DNA of 64,000 nt from Acarospora socialis (Eukaryota > Ascomycota > Lecanoromycetes > Acarosporales > Acarosporaceae): assembly GCA_025617375.2 (NCBI GenBank), contig JAMYGW020000001.1, forward strand, positions 4,015,480 through 4,079,479. The letters are read 5' to 3'. Below, piece after piece: positions 13,677 through 24,478 of the stretch; position 1 is the first letter of the stretch; every line of letters starts with the position of its first letter. The notes beneath the pieces are model-generated. The model was not told where the DNA came from. It worked only from the letters and a program-made list of their open reading frames with translations, and did not search any database. A program made the translations under genes and the position numbers.

Positions 13677-15213
13677 CTACCACTTTGTCCTCCAATTCCA
13701 CCCCTTTACTTTGATCCGGACCCATACAAAACATAGACAGGAGGCCACATAGCTGAGTCCGGTGAAAAGAGCGGCGGCCCAATACCTTTCTTTACCTGCA
13801 GCGTTCACTGCATCAAGAAGGCTCCCAGCAATAGGGATGCTTGCCAACACGCCAAAAGCTACTACCGTGAAGCAGCTTGCATAATATCGTCCATATTCTG
13901 GAGTTTCGCAAAGCTGACCGAGGCAGATTGGTGTCAAGCTAACATTTGAACCGCTGACAAATCCAAATAGCAGTACAAAGACTACCAGGAGTGCGCAGTT
14001 GTCCAGGTTTGGTACGAGAATGTCTGGTAACCAGAAACACAGGACTGATACCGTGCAGAGGAATAACGAGACAAGCATAGTGTTGTATCGGCCGAATCGA
14101 TCAGCCAGGTCGCCCGCCATGTACCGGCCAATGCATGAAGCAGCATTGAGAACCGCGAGAAGCTGATACGCAAACGCCGCTGACCCCGTAAAGGCCTCCT
14201 CGTGAGACAGACGTTGTCGATCGATGTAGTAGCTCGGCGCGTATGTAATAGGTATGAAGTACGCCAGATCCGTCAAAAGGACTCCAGCGGTTGTGGCTGC
14301 CATGGCTCCTGTTCCATCCATGAAGATCCGTGGGTCCGGCAATGTATCTCGCCAAGTAGTTGCTGCTCCTCTGCGCGGTGGAACTCTGCTTCGGCAGAAT
14401 GCCACGCTGATAGCGCAAAGCACGAGCAGCACAAATCCGAGAATACGGATGGACCATCCCCATCCAACTTGAGGGAGGAGTGATTGTATCATCAAGGGAA
14501 AGAGAACGCCACCGAAACCCCCTCCTATGAATGCTATGCCACTGGCGAGACCGCGACGCTCCATGAACCAATGAGCGACGCAGCCCATTGATGGTGTGAG
14601 GAGAAGGGATGAACCGATACCAGTTAGGATGGAGAACGACAGAAAGATCTGATAGAACTCTATATCTTTATTAGTAAAAAACAGAGCTTCGAAGAAGATC
14701 AGGCTAACATCAATCTCAGCAGATTATTATGAGAATGGGTGATGCTCGAGTATCATATGCACTGATCTTACCTGTGCAGACGCTGAGCGAGAAAATGCCA
14801 ATGAGCGTGCAAATAGTTCCCGCAATTATCAGTGCACGCGGGCCCTTCGCATCGAAGGTCGGTCCAACTTGCACCCCACAAATCCAGTTCACGAAGGCGT
14901 AGGTTGAGAATATCCAGCCAAGAGTAGATGGAGATTCTTCCGGTAAAATCTCTTTTGAGATAACGACCTCGAACACTCCAGCTGTGTTGTAGATACCTAG
15001 TGATGCGGTCAAGCCACAAAAAGCACCCAACACCACCAACCAGGCATCACGGCCACCCTCGGGATAAGTAATCTCGGTGTCGACGGGCGCTGGGTCAACC
15101 GCTGTGGGAAGAGATTGCGAAGGTTTTCCGACATGGGGAAAGCACCTTTTTTCGTTATCCGGGATGTGCGAAACATCTATCAGTGACAAACTGTATTCGG
15201 AGGTCGGTGTCAT
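13677..15213 (-). CDS. Monocarboxylate-transporter-like MFS permease (MCT/MCH family)
   Basis: Two exons (15213-14772 and 14659-13677) give 474 residues with about 12 hydrophobic segments and a hydrophilic N-terminal tail. The first membrane segment is preceded by YPEGGRDAWLVVLGAF, the conserved MCT-type lead-in (D/E-G-x-x-W-x-x-V). Other family marks are GSSLLLTPSMGCVAHWFMERRGLASGIAFIGGGFGGVLFP and GRYMAGDLADRFGR. Fungal members move monocarboxylates or small metabolites by proton symport, but many, including siderophore or secondary-metabolite relatives, are uncharacterised. It lies next to a secreted GMC oxidoreductase with the same orientation, 1.4 kb away. Co-function is only a guess. 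CCAAT-rich repeats lie about 0.4 kb upstream. Confidence 0.9.
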
Positions 15214-15592
15214 TATCTCCTACTGCTTCACTTTGAAAGACTTGCAATGTGTCGGAACTCAAAGGACGAAAGAAGATTATATGATTCTTGTCGTATGTTT
15301 CTATTCAACAGATATTCTTGTTTGAGAGGAGAAGTGATAGACCAAATCTGCCTGGGGTTGCTAAAGGGTCAAATCACCCTTAGAGAAGAAGGCAACAAGG
15401 TGACGGGTGATGCTGCAGTGGCTTTTGAACTTTTTTTGCAATGAGAAGTGTTGCGAATCATACGTAGTATGGCTCTTACTTACGTCGCACCATGCTGGGG
15501 CTTAGGGTTAGAGCTTGTTTATGCAGCCCTATTAGGATTAATTTCTTGACTTGCCCCTTAGAGAGTTACCTTAATAACCGTAACACATACAG

Positions 15593-15835
15593 TGTACTCA
15601 AAATGACCACTCACCGCAAAGCAACAAAAGTAGGAAGTATGTATCAAAAGGACCCAGTCAGTGGCAAGCAACGGAACTGTGAACTTATAGTGACGAATCA
15701 GCATCAAGCATTGCCTGTGTACTCAAAATGACCACTCAGAGACAAGATCGGGTGTGTACATATATGGACCAATCAGTGACAAGCGACGGAACTGCGTGGG
15801 TGTGTACATAAATTGACCAATCAGCGACAAGTGTT
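15593..15835 (+). repeat. Decayed tandem array of about 40-45 bp units with CCAAT boxes
   Basis: Five to six units share the pattern TGTACTCAAAATGACCACTCA followed by GNGACAAGCRACGGAACTG. The clearest copies start at 15593, 15717, 15755 and 15802. The last two carry GACCAATCAG, a consensus CCAAT box of the type bound by the HAP complex. Units have diverged by point changes and small indels. Confidence 0.65.
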
Positions 15836-16076
15836 GGCAAACACTCCCCATCAGCTTGCCTGCACCGTGGGAATTTCTGGCAGAAGATTAATGCAGATAA
15901 CTTATCATCTCAAGTGCATCTAGTGTGTCCAGATACAAGGCATTATCTCTAACTGCTTTAGGCATGTATTCTCATTTTGCTCCACGTAGAGTCGGTATGG
16001 GCCGAATATAAAGATTGCGTCTATCCAAGACGTGTTGGAGACCAAATTGGCCAAGACACTCGGTGGCATTACGGAC

Positions 16077-16274
16077 TTGGTCAATGCTGGAAACGCAATT
16101 CAGCCAGTTCAGGCATGAGTGAAGGTCAGCTACTTACCGTTAGCAACACAGACTTCAAATGGGTCATTCATAACAGTGCAGCTTGCTACATCGAGGTGGG
16201 TTTTGAAATAGAGATGCTTGCTGGGTACGACTTTCTTTCTAGGTTACTTAGGTTTTATATCTAGGCGTCTTTGA
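16077..16274 (+). repeat. Left direct repeat flanking the Ada gene
   Basis: About 200 bp matching 17441-17646 in the same orientation. Shared blocks include TTGGTCAATGCTG, CAATTCAGCCAGTTC, GGTCAGCTACT, CATTCATAA-AGTG-AGCTTGC and GTCTTTGACA. This copy is the more GC-rich of the two. Confidence 0.75.
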
Positions 16275-16710
16275 CTTTGTAGCTAGACGAATTCAAGATC
16301 CTGTGTAATGTGCCACTGCACTACTTTCAAGGTCACCTTGTCTAACTTTACACTATTGGCCTGAACCGCGAGCTAAACGGGTGCACAGGATCGAGTCCGG
16401 TGTAGTTGTGGGGGGCACCATCTTAATACCAATTCGTGCCCAAGACCATCGATGATATTCAGTACAATCTCAACATTGACCCGGCCCCTTGTATTTATGA
16501 CCACATTCACTCCATCACGCTTCCTGAATGCCTCAACTGCAGATTCCACTCAAATTCAAACTCGTCTTTGCATGCGGAATAACTTCATCATGCCATAGAC
16601 GACCCTTCCAGTTAGATTGTTTCGCCACCGTCACACTACCCGCTCAAAGTCACTCCGCTTACTCCCATTCAATATTGCATGTCCTCCAATCTCTCTAAGC
16701 TCATCTCAAT

Positions 16711-17403
16711 ATGCAATCACAAACTCTGAGGTCCTTAATCAGTCACTACCCGTTCCAAAGCCCCCACTCCCGTTGGCTCGCCCTCACGCACCGCGCCCCC
16801 TCAGCGCACTCATCCTTTCTCTACGGCGTCAAATCCACCAAGATCTACTGCCGCCCTACCTGCTCTGCACGCCTTGCTCGAAGAGCCAATGTCGTGTTTT
16901 ACGACACAGAAGACCAAGCCCGACGCGACGGTTTTAGGCCGTGCAAGCGGTGTAAGCCGGATGACACAACCTTCGTTGGAGAGGGGGAGGAGGTTGTCAC
17001 AAGGGTGATAGCGCTTTTGTGGATGAAGAAGGATGATTTGACGATGAAGCGAGGCATCAAGGAATTGGCAAAAGAGGTGGGAGTTACGCCGAGTTATCTT
17101 TGCCGCGTGTTTAAGAAGATGATGGGGGTTACGGTAGGGGCGTACATGAGAGAGTTTGAGAGGGAGGTAAGCGTGGGCGAGACGGAGAGCTCAGTCCAAT
17201 CTCTCAGCAAAGTTGGAGCAGGTGTGGTGAACGTGGGGACGGGGCTCCTGACGCCAGCAACGACAGCAAGGAGCCCTTCGGCGCCCGCCGAAGGTCGAAA
17301 GGAAGGGCCGGTGGAGGAGGATGTGGGAAACGTTGAAGAGGCTGTGGACTTGGACTTGGACTTTGATTTCAACAAATGGATCTGGACTGAACTTCTTGAA
17401 TGA
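16711..17403 (+). CDS. Ada-type zinc-binding domain plus AraC helix-turn-helix protein
   Basis: A single exon of 230 residues. Residues about 20-95 are the N-terminal metal-binding domain of bacterial Ada: SSFLYGVKSTKIYCRPTCSA, RLARRANVVFYDT and GFRPCKRCKP. All four Cys ligands are present (CRPTC and CKRC). Residues about 115-150 form an AraC-type helix-turn-helix (IKELAKEVGVTPSYLCRVFKKMMGVTVGAYM). The O6-methylguanine methyltransferase domain of full-length Ada is absent; the C-terminus is an acidic tail (DLDLDFDFNKW). In bacteria this domain takes a methyl group from methylphosphotriesters in DNA and then activates alkylation-response genes. The retained Cys ligands suggest alkyl sensing. 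Fungal copies are generally thought to derive from bacteria. The gene is intronless and lies between two 200-bp direct repeats. Confidence 0.9.
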   Translation: MQSQTLRSLISHYPFQSPHSRWLALTHRAPSAHSSFLYGVKSTKIYCRPTCSARLARRANVVFYDTEDQARRDGFRPCKRCKPDDTTFVGEGEEVVTRVIALLWMKKDDLTMKRGIKELAKEVGVTPSYLCRVFKKMMGVTVGAYMREFEREVSVGETESSVQSLSKVGAGVVNVGTGLLTPATTARSPSAPAEGRKEGPVEEDVGNVEEAVDLDLDFDFNKWIWTELLE

Positions 17404-18249
17404 CAGCATCTACAGATGAGCTATCAATGGTATTACCAATTTGGTCAATGCTGAAACACAATTCAGCCAGTTCAGCCAGTTCTGACATGAGTGCAGGTCA
17501 GCTACTCATCATTGGTAACATGTACTCTAAATAGATCATTCATAATAGTGTAGCTTGCCATGTGAATGTGCATTTTGGTATGGAGGTGTTTGCTAGGTAT
17601 GAATTCCCTTTTTAGCTAGGTTTATTTGACTTTATAAGTCTTTGACACTACCTGGTATTTAGGTACGCTGATCCTAGAATTTAGTAAAGCCAGAGTAGGC
17701 TAGTTCCAATAGCTTGATAGCTGCCTTGTACTTCTTTTGCTCGCTGAGAAGATATACAAAGCGCCCAATACTCGTCAAAATGTCAGGATGTCTTTTCCAA
17801 GCACCCTCTCTCTTCTTTCTAGCGCCCGTCGATTCATCTCCCGCCGCTTCGTACTATCCCTGGTGCCATAACAGTGCTGTTAGATTGCTGGCGCTTGTTA
17901 ACGTGTTAGGATGCTCTTTCTTGAGCACCCTCTCTCGAATTTGGTGCACTTGTTGATTTCATTCCTCCGCTGCCCTCCATTGCTCAAGCGGTGCACATCT
18001 TGAGTTTCCCCCGTTGCTAAGATTTACCTATGTATTCCTTGGACACGCCAGGCCAGCAATGCGTCACTTGTCAACCGTGAAACTTGTGGTTCGTGTAGAA
18101 TATGGAAAAATTCCTGGATGCAGTCTACACTGGTCCCTCTCAATGGTCCCTGGAGTCTCTCTATGGGGATAGCTTATGGTGGGCAGTCCGATTTCTGTCT
18201 CAAGTGGAGTCGTCATTGTTGTAAAGAAGCTGTAGGAGCCACAGGTAAC
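17404..18249. other. Intergenic region with internal duplication
   Basis: It contains the right Ada-flanking repeat (17441-17646) and a diverged direct duplication of about 70 bp: 17775-17850 and 17898-17973 share GTCAGGATG / GTTAGGATG, the AGCACCCTCTCTC block and the later ATTTC / ATTCATCTCCCGCCGCT end. No gene is seen. Confidence 0.5.
17441..17646 (+). repeat. Right direct repeat flanking the Ada gene
   Basis: Partner of 16077-16274. It has more C-to-T and G-to-A differences (TGCTGGAAACGC has become TGCTGAAACAC) and an extra CAGCCAGTT duplication. Confidence 0.75.
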
Positions 18250-21200
18250 TCAGATGAGCCGTAAGCGCTTGCGGGAACCTTGTTCAGCTAGCATTGCTGC
18301 CGCGCTCGCGTCGAACGCATGGGTTCTCTCTCCGTCCTCGAGTCCGACGACTTTCTGCGCGCTGGGTGCCGTGTCCAGTCCCCGCGAAGGTACCGGGGCC
18401 TCAACGGGCAATCGAAACATTCCTTTGATAGACCTGTTTTCTGAGATGGTATGCTGGAGCGCACGCGGGTCACGCTCGATGACACAGGGAAGGCGCTCCA
18501 CATTTGGCTCGGAGAGACTGTAGCCCTGCTGCGCCGTCTTGTCCATAATCGTCTTGACCGCCCCATGGGCTGAGCTTGGTAGCTTAACTGTAGCAGCGGC
18601 GTCCGGCAACCCTGGCCATTGTGGCAGCGACACAATCTCCAGAGACTGGCATACTTGCGATCCTGCATTCATGATCTTCACCTTGACCGTGCCGTCGTTT
18701 TCGACTGTCATCAGTCTCTGAGGTCCTCCGTTCTCCGCAACCACAATACGATTGCCTCGGAGGGACTGACCTGGGCTTAGATTGAAGGCCGATATGTCCA
18801 TGCATCCAAGCTGCGTCAGTTCCTTGCCATCATCTTCAGTTAGCTCGGGAGCACCGGCGTAGGCACTTGCCTGTGGACTTCGCCTTATCTGCAAATACTT
18901 CTCTGGGATCGGTACGATACTTGGAGTGCTCCTTTCATGGAAAGTCAGAACTACAAATCTTCCGCATCTCGAAATATTTATTGACCTCAACCTGAGGTTG
19001 ATGCGATCTCCGGCAGTATCTAGGTCGATTGCCTCCTCGAATGCTTCTGAGAGTTAGCATGTTCCACGGAAGTCATGAGCCAGTGGAGGTCATCTTACGT
19101 CGTCTGAAATGCCACAGCGTCAAGCGGCACATATACCAAACTACCAAGAACTCTGCTTCTGGGTGAAATGCGACCCTTGTAGCTAGGTTATCCTGAGAAG
19201 CAATGAACAGTCTCCCTTTTCCTATTAGTTTCACTCTCAGAACATCCGGTGCTGATATCTCGAAGACGGCCAAGCCTGTAGTCAAGAGTTGCTTCTTGCT
19301 GTCCCAGAAGAATAAGTAACGGCCGTTTGGGCTGAAACGAATTGAGTAGACGTAACAGCAACGATGAAAACGCTGCAGAGCAGGTGGTAAATCCTTGATT
19401 TTTTCTGCATGTGGATTAAATACCTGCAGCTTATCAGTCCATAGGTCTTCAAGCGACTGTTCGAAATCCATAGGAATAACAGTCGATTTGATGGATGCCG
19501 GCGTAGATTGAGTTGCTGGCCGCAACACAAAAAGTGTACGGAGAACCACAAAAGCATGCGCATCATCACTAATGGTGAATGGAAATGATGTCTTCCAATT
19601 GTCCTGATATTCTTGGCGGAATGACTGCCGCATTTGGAGCCATATTTCAGCCTCATCCAGAGGAATCCTGATGTCGAAGAGTTGGACAGTCTTTGTTTTG
19701 ACGGACCATACATCGTATTTGGCTGTCCAGCCACTGCAAAACTCCTTCATCGATAAGTACGAAGAGCTCATTTCGAGCTGTTGCCAGTGCCGCTCAAAAC
19801 TGCTTGAGGGCCATATGCTGAGAACACCATTGATACTTTCGTCAGCCGACGTATGAGAGATCGTGCAGAGAGGTTGTAAGCTCGAGTTGCCGTTTCCAAG
19901 GGTTTCTGGTACAAGAGAGACCACTTTTGTAGCAATGGACGGCACCAGAAATCGGGAATTCGTAAAAGCTGATGCTTCATCCCAGAGGATGCTCGGAGAC
20001 ACTCGCAATTTCTGGCCCCAGGCTTCGATTAAAGCCTCCATATCACTGGAGAATTCCCGAAACTTCGGAGCCAGATCAGCGTAAGCTTTGGCGACTGGCA
20101 CAGAACAGGGTAGCTGCGCCGTCCAGTCTGCCCATTCTTCAATGTGCCGAAAAGTAAGTTTCTTATCCCATTCCTGAAAGCCGCAAGCTATCGTCAGATA
20201 GTAGGTCTCAAGCCATGAAGTAATGGATCCAGGACTATCAAGGAATGTGAAGCAAGTATCGATCAATCGTGAAGACCCTGTCGTGAAATCAGGTAAGCTC
20301 AACTGCACTGGCGAGCAGTCCCAGGCAATGGTATCTTTCAAGTGATCCATCCAGTTGGACGCAGCATATCCTGCAAAAGAAGCTATTATATCTCTGGATC
20401 GGTTCAGCGCGCAGGCAAAGTCAGGAAGTCCGGACAGCCGTTGTGCTGGGGTATGTGATATCAGGTACTGAAGGCAATAGCTGGCCAGATCAAGACTCGC
20501 GATAGGCTTCGCCGGTATCAGTGATCGGACTGCCTTGTTCAATCTATCAGGCCGATCGATCTGCATCAGGTACTCCTTCAGTGATAGGTGGATAAAATGC
20601 ACGTTTGGATCCTCCGGGTTATTAAGAGAAGCACATTCGACCAAGCTTCCACAGACTAACGTGATAGTCTCGAGGAAGTCTTTGAACATGTGTGACGAGG
20701 GATCAGTCGTAGTCATGTTACTGACAGTAACAGCCTCGTGGAGTTGGCGTACAGTAAGCGGGCGCATGGAATAAGTTAACCACATGAGGATACGCCTAGC
20801 CAAATCCCTCTCAGAGCGACCGGCTCGAGAGATAAGTTCTAAGATTCTCTCATACATCTCATCTAACCCTTCAGGTAGTATGACCTGCTTGATTGTCGCA
20901 AGACGCAAGGCTTGCGTAAGTGCTGGAGACTGTAGGTATTTGATCATTAGCCTCGCCCAAAGAAACATTCCATCTGCACCCTTGACAAGATGTTCTACCA
21001 GGTCGGAAACGTCCACTGTGGCAGGCAAGATATCATCCTCAATGAAGAGACGAATTTGACTTGTCAGAAACATCCCTATGTCGTGACTCATGGAACTGCG
21101 GTCCACAGCCAGTTGCTGAGCTTTGAGAACCGTGCGAGTGAGGCTAGCAATGTTGCGCCGACTGAAAAGGAGAATTTTGGTGGTCGTGCTAGATGTAAGC

Positions 21201-22865
21201 TGATGAATATGCTTTATGAGGTATGAGTTGTCATTGCATTCGTCAATGCCATCTAGGATCAGGTAGGTCTGTCCAAGCTCAAGCAAGCAGAGATGAACAA
21301 GGTCCCGGAGCTCTTGAGAGGTTGCTTTCCACATACCCGCGGATGACTCTCTCATTGCAAAGGCAAATTTATCAATCAGATCATCATTATGACGATGCTG
21401 GTGTAGAATCTGGGTAAGAATCGATGAACATGCTGCCGCAGTGGTGGAATTTAGAGGATCCTCGGACTTGAAAAAGAAATAGCATATACTAGCCGGTTGG
21501 GGTATGGATGTCTGGATCGGCTTGAAATTCTGCGATTACTGAAGATGCTAGAACCGTCTTGCCACATCCAGGATTACCTTTGGTGAATCAGTTTCGCCGT
21601 AATTCAAAGGGTGGTTGCAATTGGCCTTTGGAGGCTCACCATGAATCCAGAGTGCATTCGTTCCCAGCTTTTTCACATTCGACGCTGGTTTGATCGCCCA
21701 CTCAGATCGTTTCCAGTCCTTGAATCTGCACAATTCGAAAATCCAGTAATTGGTGCCGTCTTCCCGTAATTCTTGAGATTTCTGGAGTACTTCGGAAAAC
21801 TCGGGCGGAAAAAGCCAACTGCGGATTTGATGCAGTATTTTGTCTGATGGACATTGAGTCGCTTACAGTAGGATTCTGCAGGATGCACATACCTCTATGT
21901 TCTTCTTCAACCAGTCTCTTCATCTCCGCAGTACAGGATGAGTCTACTAGCGCCTTCTTCCTGGCCTCCTCTGCATGGGAACGCTCTGCAGCTGCGAGGG
22001 CTCGTTCCTGAACTGCTGCCTTCTCCGCGTCATGGGTAGCCTGGGCCTGAACGAGAGTAAGCTCGCCCTGGACAAGTTCTCTATGGTACGCCATCCGTTC
22101 GAGTAGATCCTGGAACCGAGCATCGAACGGTCTCCACATAAGGTCACTAATGATAACATTTGTTTTCCTGAGCTCTGAATCGTATCAGTAGCTTGTCTTG
22201 GATCCGCATAAACAGGAGATCAAACTTACTGCCTGTGGAGTTCGTGAAAACCCGAGCTACTCCTTGGAAGAATTCAAACAAATCAATATAAACGCTTTCT
22301 AAATGAGACTTCATTCGGGAAGAGGCGTAATCTTTGCACAGCGACGCAAACTGCCCGTACTGTGGAAAGGCATCTGCGAGATGTTGGAGAACCTTTACCA
22401 GCTTCTCGAAGAAATTGGTAAAGTTGCTTGCCAGCTGCGGTTGTGGTAGGTAAGCTGCATGGACGGCGGCATGTGTCATACTTTCGTTAAGGATCTCATA
22501 CCTGCAATACAAGCCGCAGAGCTCCCCATACGATGGCAGCATACGTAGGATTAGATTGGATGAAAAGGCCGATGACCTCAAAATAAGGCTGTAAACGATC
22601 ATTGAGAGCCTTAACCCCAGCAAGGAAGCGGGTGCTGCGTCTGGCTGAACGCTGCTTCGCAACAACCTCGAGCTTTTTGAGTCCATCAAGAAGATCATCT
22701 GCGGAAGCGCAAGGTGAGTAGCGCCCACGCTCTTCTTCAGAGAGGGAATCGAGGAAACGCTGTATCGCGTCCTCAAAGGCGGGATTGTCGCTTGAACTGG
22801 GGCGGTGAGATTAGTCATCAAGTTGACCGAAACCCTACTAGTATTCTCCAGTGTGCTCACCTCAT
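18250..22865 (-). CDS. NACHT-domain STAND NTPase (NLR-like) with DUF7708-type N-terminus; reading frame problem after the P-loop
   Basis: The start is a 5-base exon (22865-22861) joined to 22796-22502, giving MSSSDNPAFEDAIQRF. Further exons are 22434-22230, 22174-21893, 21843-21640, 21577-19099 and 19046-18250. Residues about 60-200 match the fungal domain preceding NACHT (LQPYFEVIGLFIQSNP, WGALRLVLQ). A coiled-coil-like stretch follows (LTLVQAQATHDAEKAAVQER). The Walker A motif GNPGCGKT is near residue 331, and Walker B LILDGIDECND is intact. The last third has WD40-like strands (YSIRFSPNGRYLFFWD). Total length is about 1,400 residues. Such proteins act in fungal self/non-self recognition and programmed death. 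Between P-loop and Walker B the frame shifts by one base: see 21467-21539. Confidence 0.85.
21467..21539 (-). other. Frame-breaking 73 bp in the NACHT gene: intron or frameshift
   Basis: Downstream of VLASS the P-loop frame runs into TAG, while the downstream frame upstream of SEDPLNSTT reads SICYFFFK, which looks like the conserved NACHT strand. Removing 73 bp with GT-AG ends (GTAATC...TTTTTCAAG) restores the frame but deletes that strand. A one-base insertion in this stretch would give the same imbalance. Which is true cannot be told from sequence alone. Confidence 0.6.
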
Positions 22866-24478
22866 CTCGGATGAACGAACGTGAAGAAACAGAGAATAAA
22901 CTTGGAAGAAACATTTAGACCATTGACAATGAAATACATGCCAGATGTTTCGAACTTCGACCAGCGAATCTCAGAAACGCCTTGTTGCCTGACTCAGCCC
23001 CATTTAGCAGCTCAGCCTTGCCTAACATTGGCGTGGCGCAGTACTTTCCATATTATGGGTTGGCGTCATACCTCCCTATCTTATATCAATTTCGTTGTGT
23101 CCAAGGCAGCATCACCTGCTAAGAAATGCGCCTCAACATACAGAGAGAGTTATCAGAAGCAATGGTCTGTGCTGAGATTGGCTAGGTAGGTAGCAGACTG
23201 GAGGGAGCGCAACAGCCCAGACTTACTATAAGAGCATGCGTGACGGGCACAGAGAGCCGCGCTAGTACTACAGTTATATAGGTAGTGTGGTCTTTTGACT
23301 CAGTGAATTGCTTACGTCGCTAAGCGCTTGTTCTTACACTTGTCCCCCATAGGTAACCCCTTGTTGCTCTGCCACCTCCTCTGTCACGTAGCCCAGATCC
23401 TGTTTTGGCGCTAGCAATGCCCAAAACAGGATTGATCTTTATCTGAAAATGCCTGAAAATCGCTATATCCAGAAGACGATGAACTTTTAGTAAGATCTAA
23501 TGTTCATGACAGAGTAAGATAGAATCTGCAACTTGTGTAATGTACTTAAAGTCTTGTTCTTATGCTCAATTGTTACATCCTCATGTGAGATACCTCATAT
23601 TAGGGCTTAGGCTTTGGCTTATTGATAGAAAGGTCGCAACGCACCTGGAGTAACTCTTAGTTGGTAACGATTGAGTGTTTTTGAACACGACCATTTCTAG
23701 AGGGGAAAAGGTCCTATTATATACTACAGGATCGCCATGCTCGCTATTCTCACCACAGAGCCTATAAAGCTGATAGAACTACCTTGGGTCTACCCTCGAG
23801 TCCGTAGAGCATGTTGAGCTTATGCTCGGGTGCAGGTCTCCCCTAGGGTACTTCCCTGAACATACCCTACTTCAATGAGCGTCTCCAATAGGTTCATTGA
23901 ACCCGTCTAGCTTATCTAGGTTCGGCCATAACAATCTGCAGCCATATTCTTCAACTCGTCCAGAACTGTCACTCGAGAATAATTATGCAGACAAGTTGAA
24001 TTCTATTTGTGATCCAACCGGTTCACCGTCACCACCTCAAAAGCTCAAGTGATGAAGCTACAGCCAATTTTGTTTGCAGGAATTTAGTTACAAAAGTACA
24101 CAAACCGCCTGAAGGTAACGGGAGGCCCTGATAACAACATTTTCAGAATCGGAAAGGAATTAGTTTCGCTCTCCCCATTCCCTTGAACTTTCTTGTTTCT
24201 TGGGACATGACCCTGCGGACACGCTTCATGACCCTCTGTAGACAAACTGAGCGCTATGTTCCCTTCGGTCGAGCGACGAGAAGCCAGAGCTAGCAGACTG
24301 ATGGACGGAAAATACAAGACGGAGGGGAACAGCTTCTCGAGGATGGAAGCATTGCGCATTGAAAACGTCGTCGTCCTCGACAGTGCTTTTCAGGGACAAA
24401 AAGGATTGGAGATAGATCGAAGAAATTCGGACAAAGGACGGAGAAAGGTACTGGTGTGGTGGGATCTATCCGACCCTA
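22866..24478. other. Intergenic region between the NACHT and DEF1 genes
   Basis: It covers the NACHT promoter and the DEF1 3' flank. Open frames at 22881-23189 and 24256-24792 look like chance. A small inverted match around 23400-23435 (CCTGTTTTGG...CCAAAACAGG, 10 bp arms) could form a hairpin. No other gene is seen. Confidence 0.4.

Larger units (their letters stand above)
15214..16710. other. Intergenic region between the MFS and Ada genes
   Basis: This 1.5 kb holds the MFS promoter, the short repeat array at 15593-15835 and one of two direct repeats flanking the Ada gene (16077-16274). A 95-codon plus frame at 15977-16264 overlaps the repeat and is not supported as a gene. Confidence 0.5.

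Noticed and set aside
15500-15515. Short TTAGGGTTAG match upstream of the MFS gene
   Set aside because: Ten bases can occur by chance and it is not an array.
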